Positions 63,072-64,000 of a DNA stretch of 64,000 nucleotides are shown one piece after another. The stretch spans positions 1,178,001 through 1,242,000 of the forward strand of contig JALUTQ010000038.1 in the NCBI GenBank assembly GCA_032718865.1. The letters are read 5' to 3'. Position numbers and translations under genes: made by a program. This DNA comes from Tilletia caries (Eukaryota; Basidiomycota; Exobasidiomycetes; Tilletiales; Tilletiaceae). The first letter of the stretch is position 1, and each line of letters opens with the position of its first letter. The notes below the pieces were generated by a model. It saw nothing but the letters and a program-made list of their open reading frames with translations, had not been told where the DNA came from and did not search any database.

Positions 63072-64000
63072 TTCTTGATTTGAGTTTGATGCAGTGGAGT
63101 GTCAGACGATCAATAACCTGGAAGAGCGGAAGAGGGGACGATGTGAAGGTATGAAGACGGGCTAAGATGGGGACGTTTGATCGTGTGGGTAGGGATGAAT
63201 TGACCCAGTCCCATGAGCTGAAGGCCCGTCATTATGTAGCTTTCATGGATCGAAGAACGCTTTTGCCCTCAACGGCTCAAGACACCAGAAGGGCAGACGT
63301 TGGCGCTGAGCCTTTTTTGCCCCCATCTCATTGGAACAGCACCAACGCCTCGGGTCCTGGTCCGCAGGCGGTGAGCTGACTGGCAGTCCAATATGTATCT
63401 GACTTATGTTCACATGTATCCATATCGTTTATCCATCCGTATTATCCATACGCCACTCAATGCATTCTCACATCTCGTCTGCCAGACGCCTCGGACATGA
63501 TGAGAAGCTTGGCCCTCAAGCGGGCTTTTGGGCTTTGAACACCGTTGACCGCACGCATAACGACCGAGCTCCAGATATCCGAGTCCGACACGAATGGCCC
63601 AGCAGGCCCGACAGACTTGCACCCGCAGATTTGCTGCTCGCTTTTCGTACGTTTCACGGTTGCAGTCTGCACCTTGGAAGGAAAGGACGCCCGAGTTAGA
63701 GCGTTAGCGAGCGTGGGAAAAGTCGCAATTATAGGACCTCAGAGCGAAAGAACCCCGACCTGGGAAACCAGATAGACGCGGAGATAAGAGGAGGAAGGCC
63801 AGAGTTCGACGACATTCGAGCATCGGCTGCTGGCGGACGGACGCGGGCTTGGGCTACTCGTGACGCGTTAGTGGTGAGTTGGATCGCGGTCCGCAGCTTA
63901 AGAAGGACAAGATAACGCTATGAGAACCTTCATCTGCTTCCTGACCATCCGGTTTCTCTGTTCCCATCATTCCAGATCATCGACTCTGGGCTTCTGGCTA
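63072..64000. other. No gene seen up to the window end
   Basis: The first part should hold the promoter of the divergent minus-strand secreted gene. Overlapping short ORFs on both strands at 63400-63780 lack domain content. Confidence 0.5.

Overview
The window is eukaryotic and almost certainly comes from a basidiomycete fungus. Host genes carry short GT-AG introns (about 53-102 nt), coding DNA is GC-rich and non-coding DNA is AT-richer. The recognisable genes are fungal: a peroxisomal acyl-CoA oxidase, GH45 endoglucanases, a GPI/Ser-Thr type secreted protein, an MDM34-like and a CSE1-like sequence, Ty3 and DIRS retroelements, and hAT, Mutator, pogo and Harbinger DNA elements. Species cannot be named from the sequence.

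Layout. Positions 1-21,900 are transposon-rich and gene-poor. They hold two near-identical hAT-type MITEs (5334-6047, 8621-9335) and a third, different one (19634-20275), each with a perfect 8-bp target duplication. There are also relics of pogo-like, PIF/Harbinger-like and Mutator-like transposases and several weakly supported or broken host-type ORFs. Positions 22,132-26,186 hold a convergent pair: an intact acyl-CoA oxidase ending in SKL, and a tail-anchored protein that may be a Pex26-type peroxin. Positions 26,780-31,980 carry a DIRS/Ngaro-type retroelement (gag-like, RT-RNase H, tyrosine recombinase). A secreted cysteine-rich, Ser/Thr-rich protein follows (32,736-34,797). Positions 35,000-40,690 are intergenic repeats with a 1.7-kb CTCAG-ended element and a Mutator-type MITE. 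Positions 40,691-48,268 are a rearranged Ty3/gypsy element. After a small secreted/membrane protein (49,817-50,205) and an MDM34-like relic (about 51,760-52,540), a 4.4-kb element with CTCAG ends and a 7-bp target duplication (52,950-57,335) carries almost an entire intron-containing CSE1/exportin-2 gene. The right end is a secretion cluster: two GH45 endoglucanases, a decayed third GH45 fragment, a PLC-like phosphodiesterase relic and an unknown secreted protein.

Most notable points: (1) a transposon that has mobilised a CSE1 gene with its introns; (2) a Ty3 element whose RNase H domain is split, with the second half lying behind the integrase, next to the 3' LTR, and also present inverted at the 5' end. 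The moved block (423 bp once run lengths are normalised) fits back in frame exactly at the RNase H break; (3) many frame breaks that fall in single-base runs, so either recent decay or assembly error must be separated before calling genes dead.

Functionally, the intact genes point to fatty-acid beta-oxidation in peroxisomes (oxidase plus candidate peroxin) and to plant-polymer attack by secreted cellulases.
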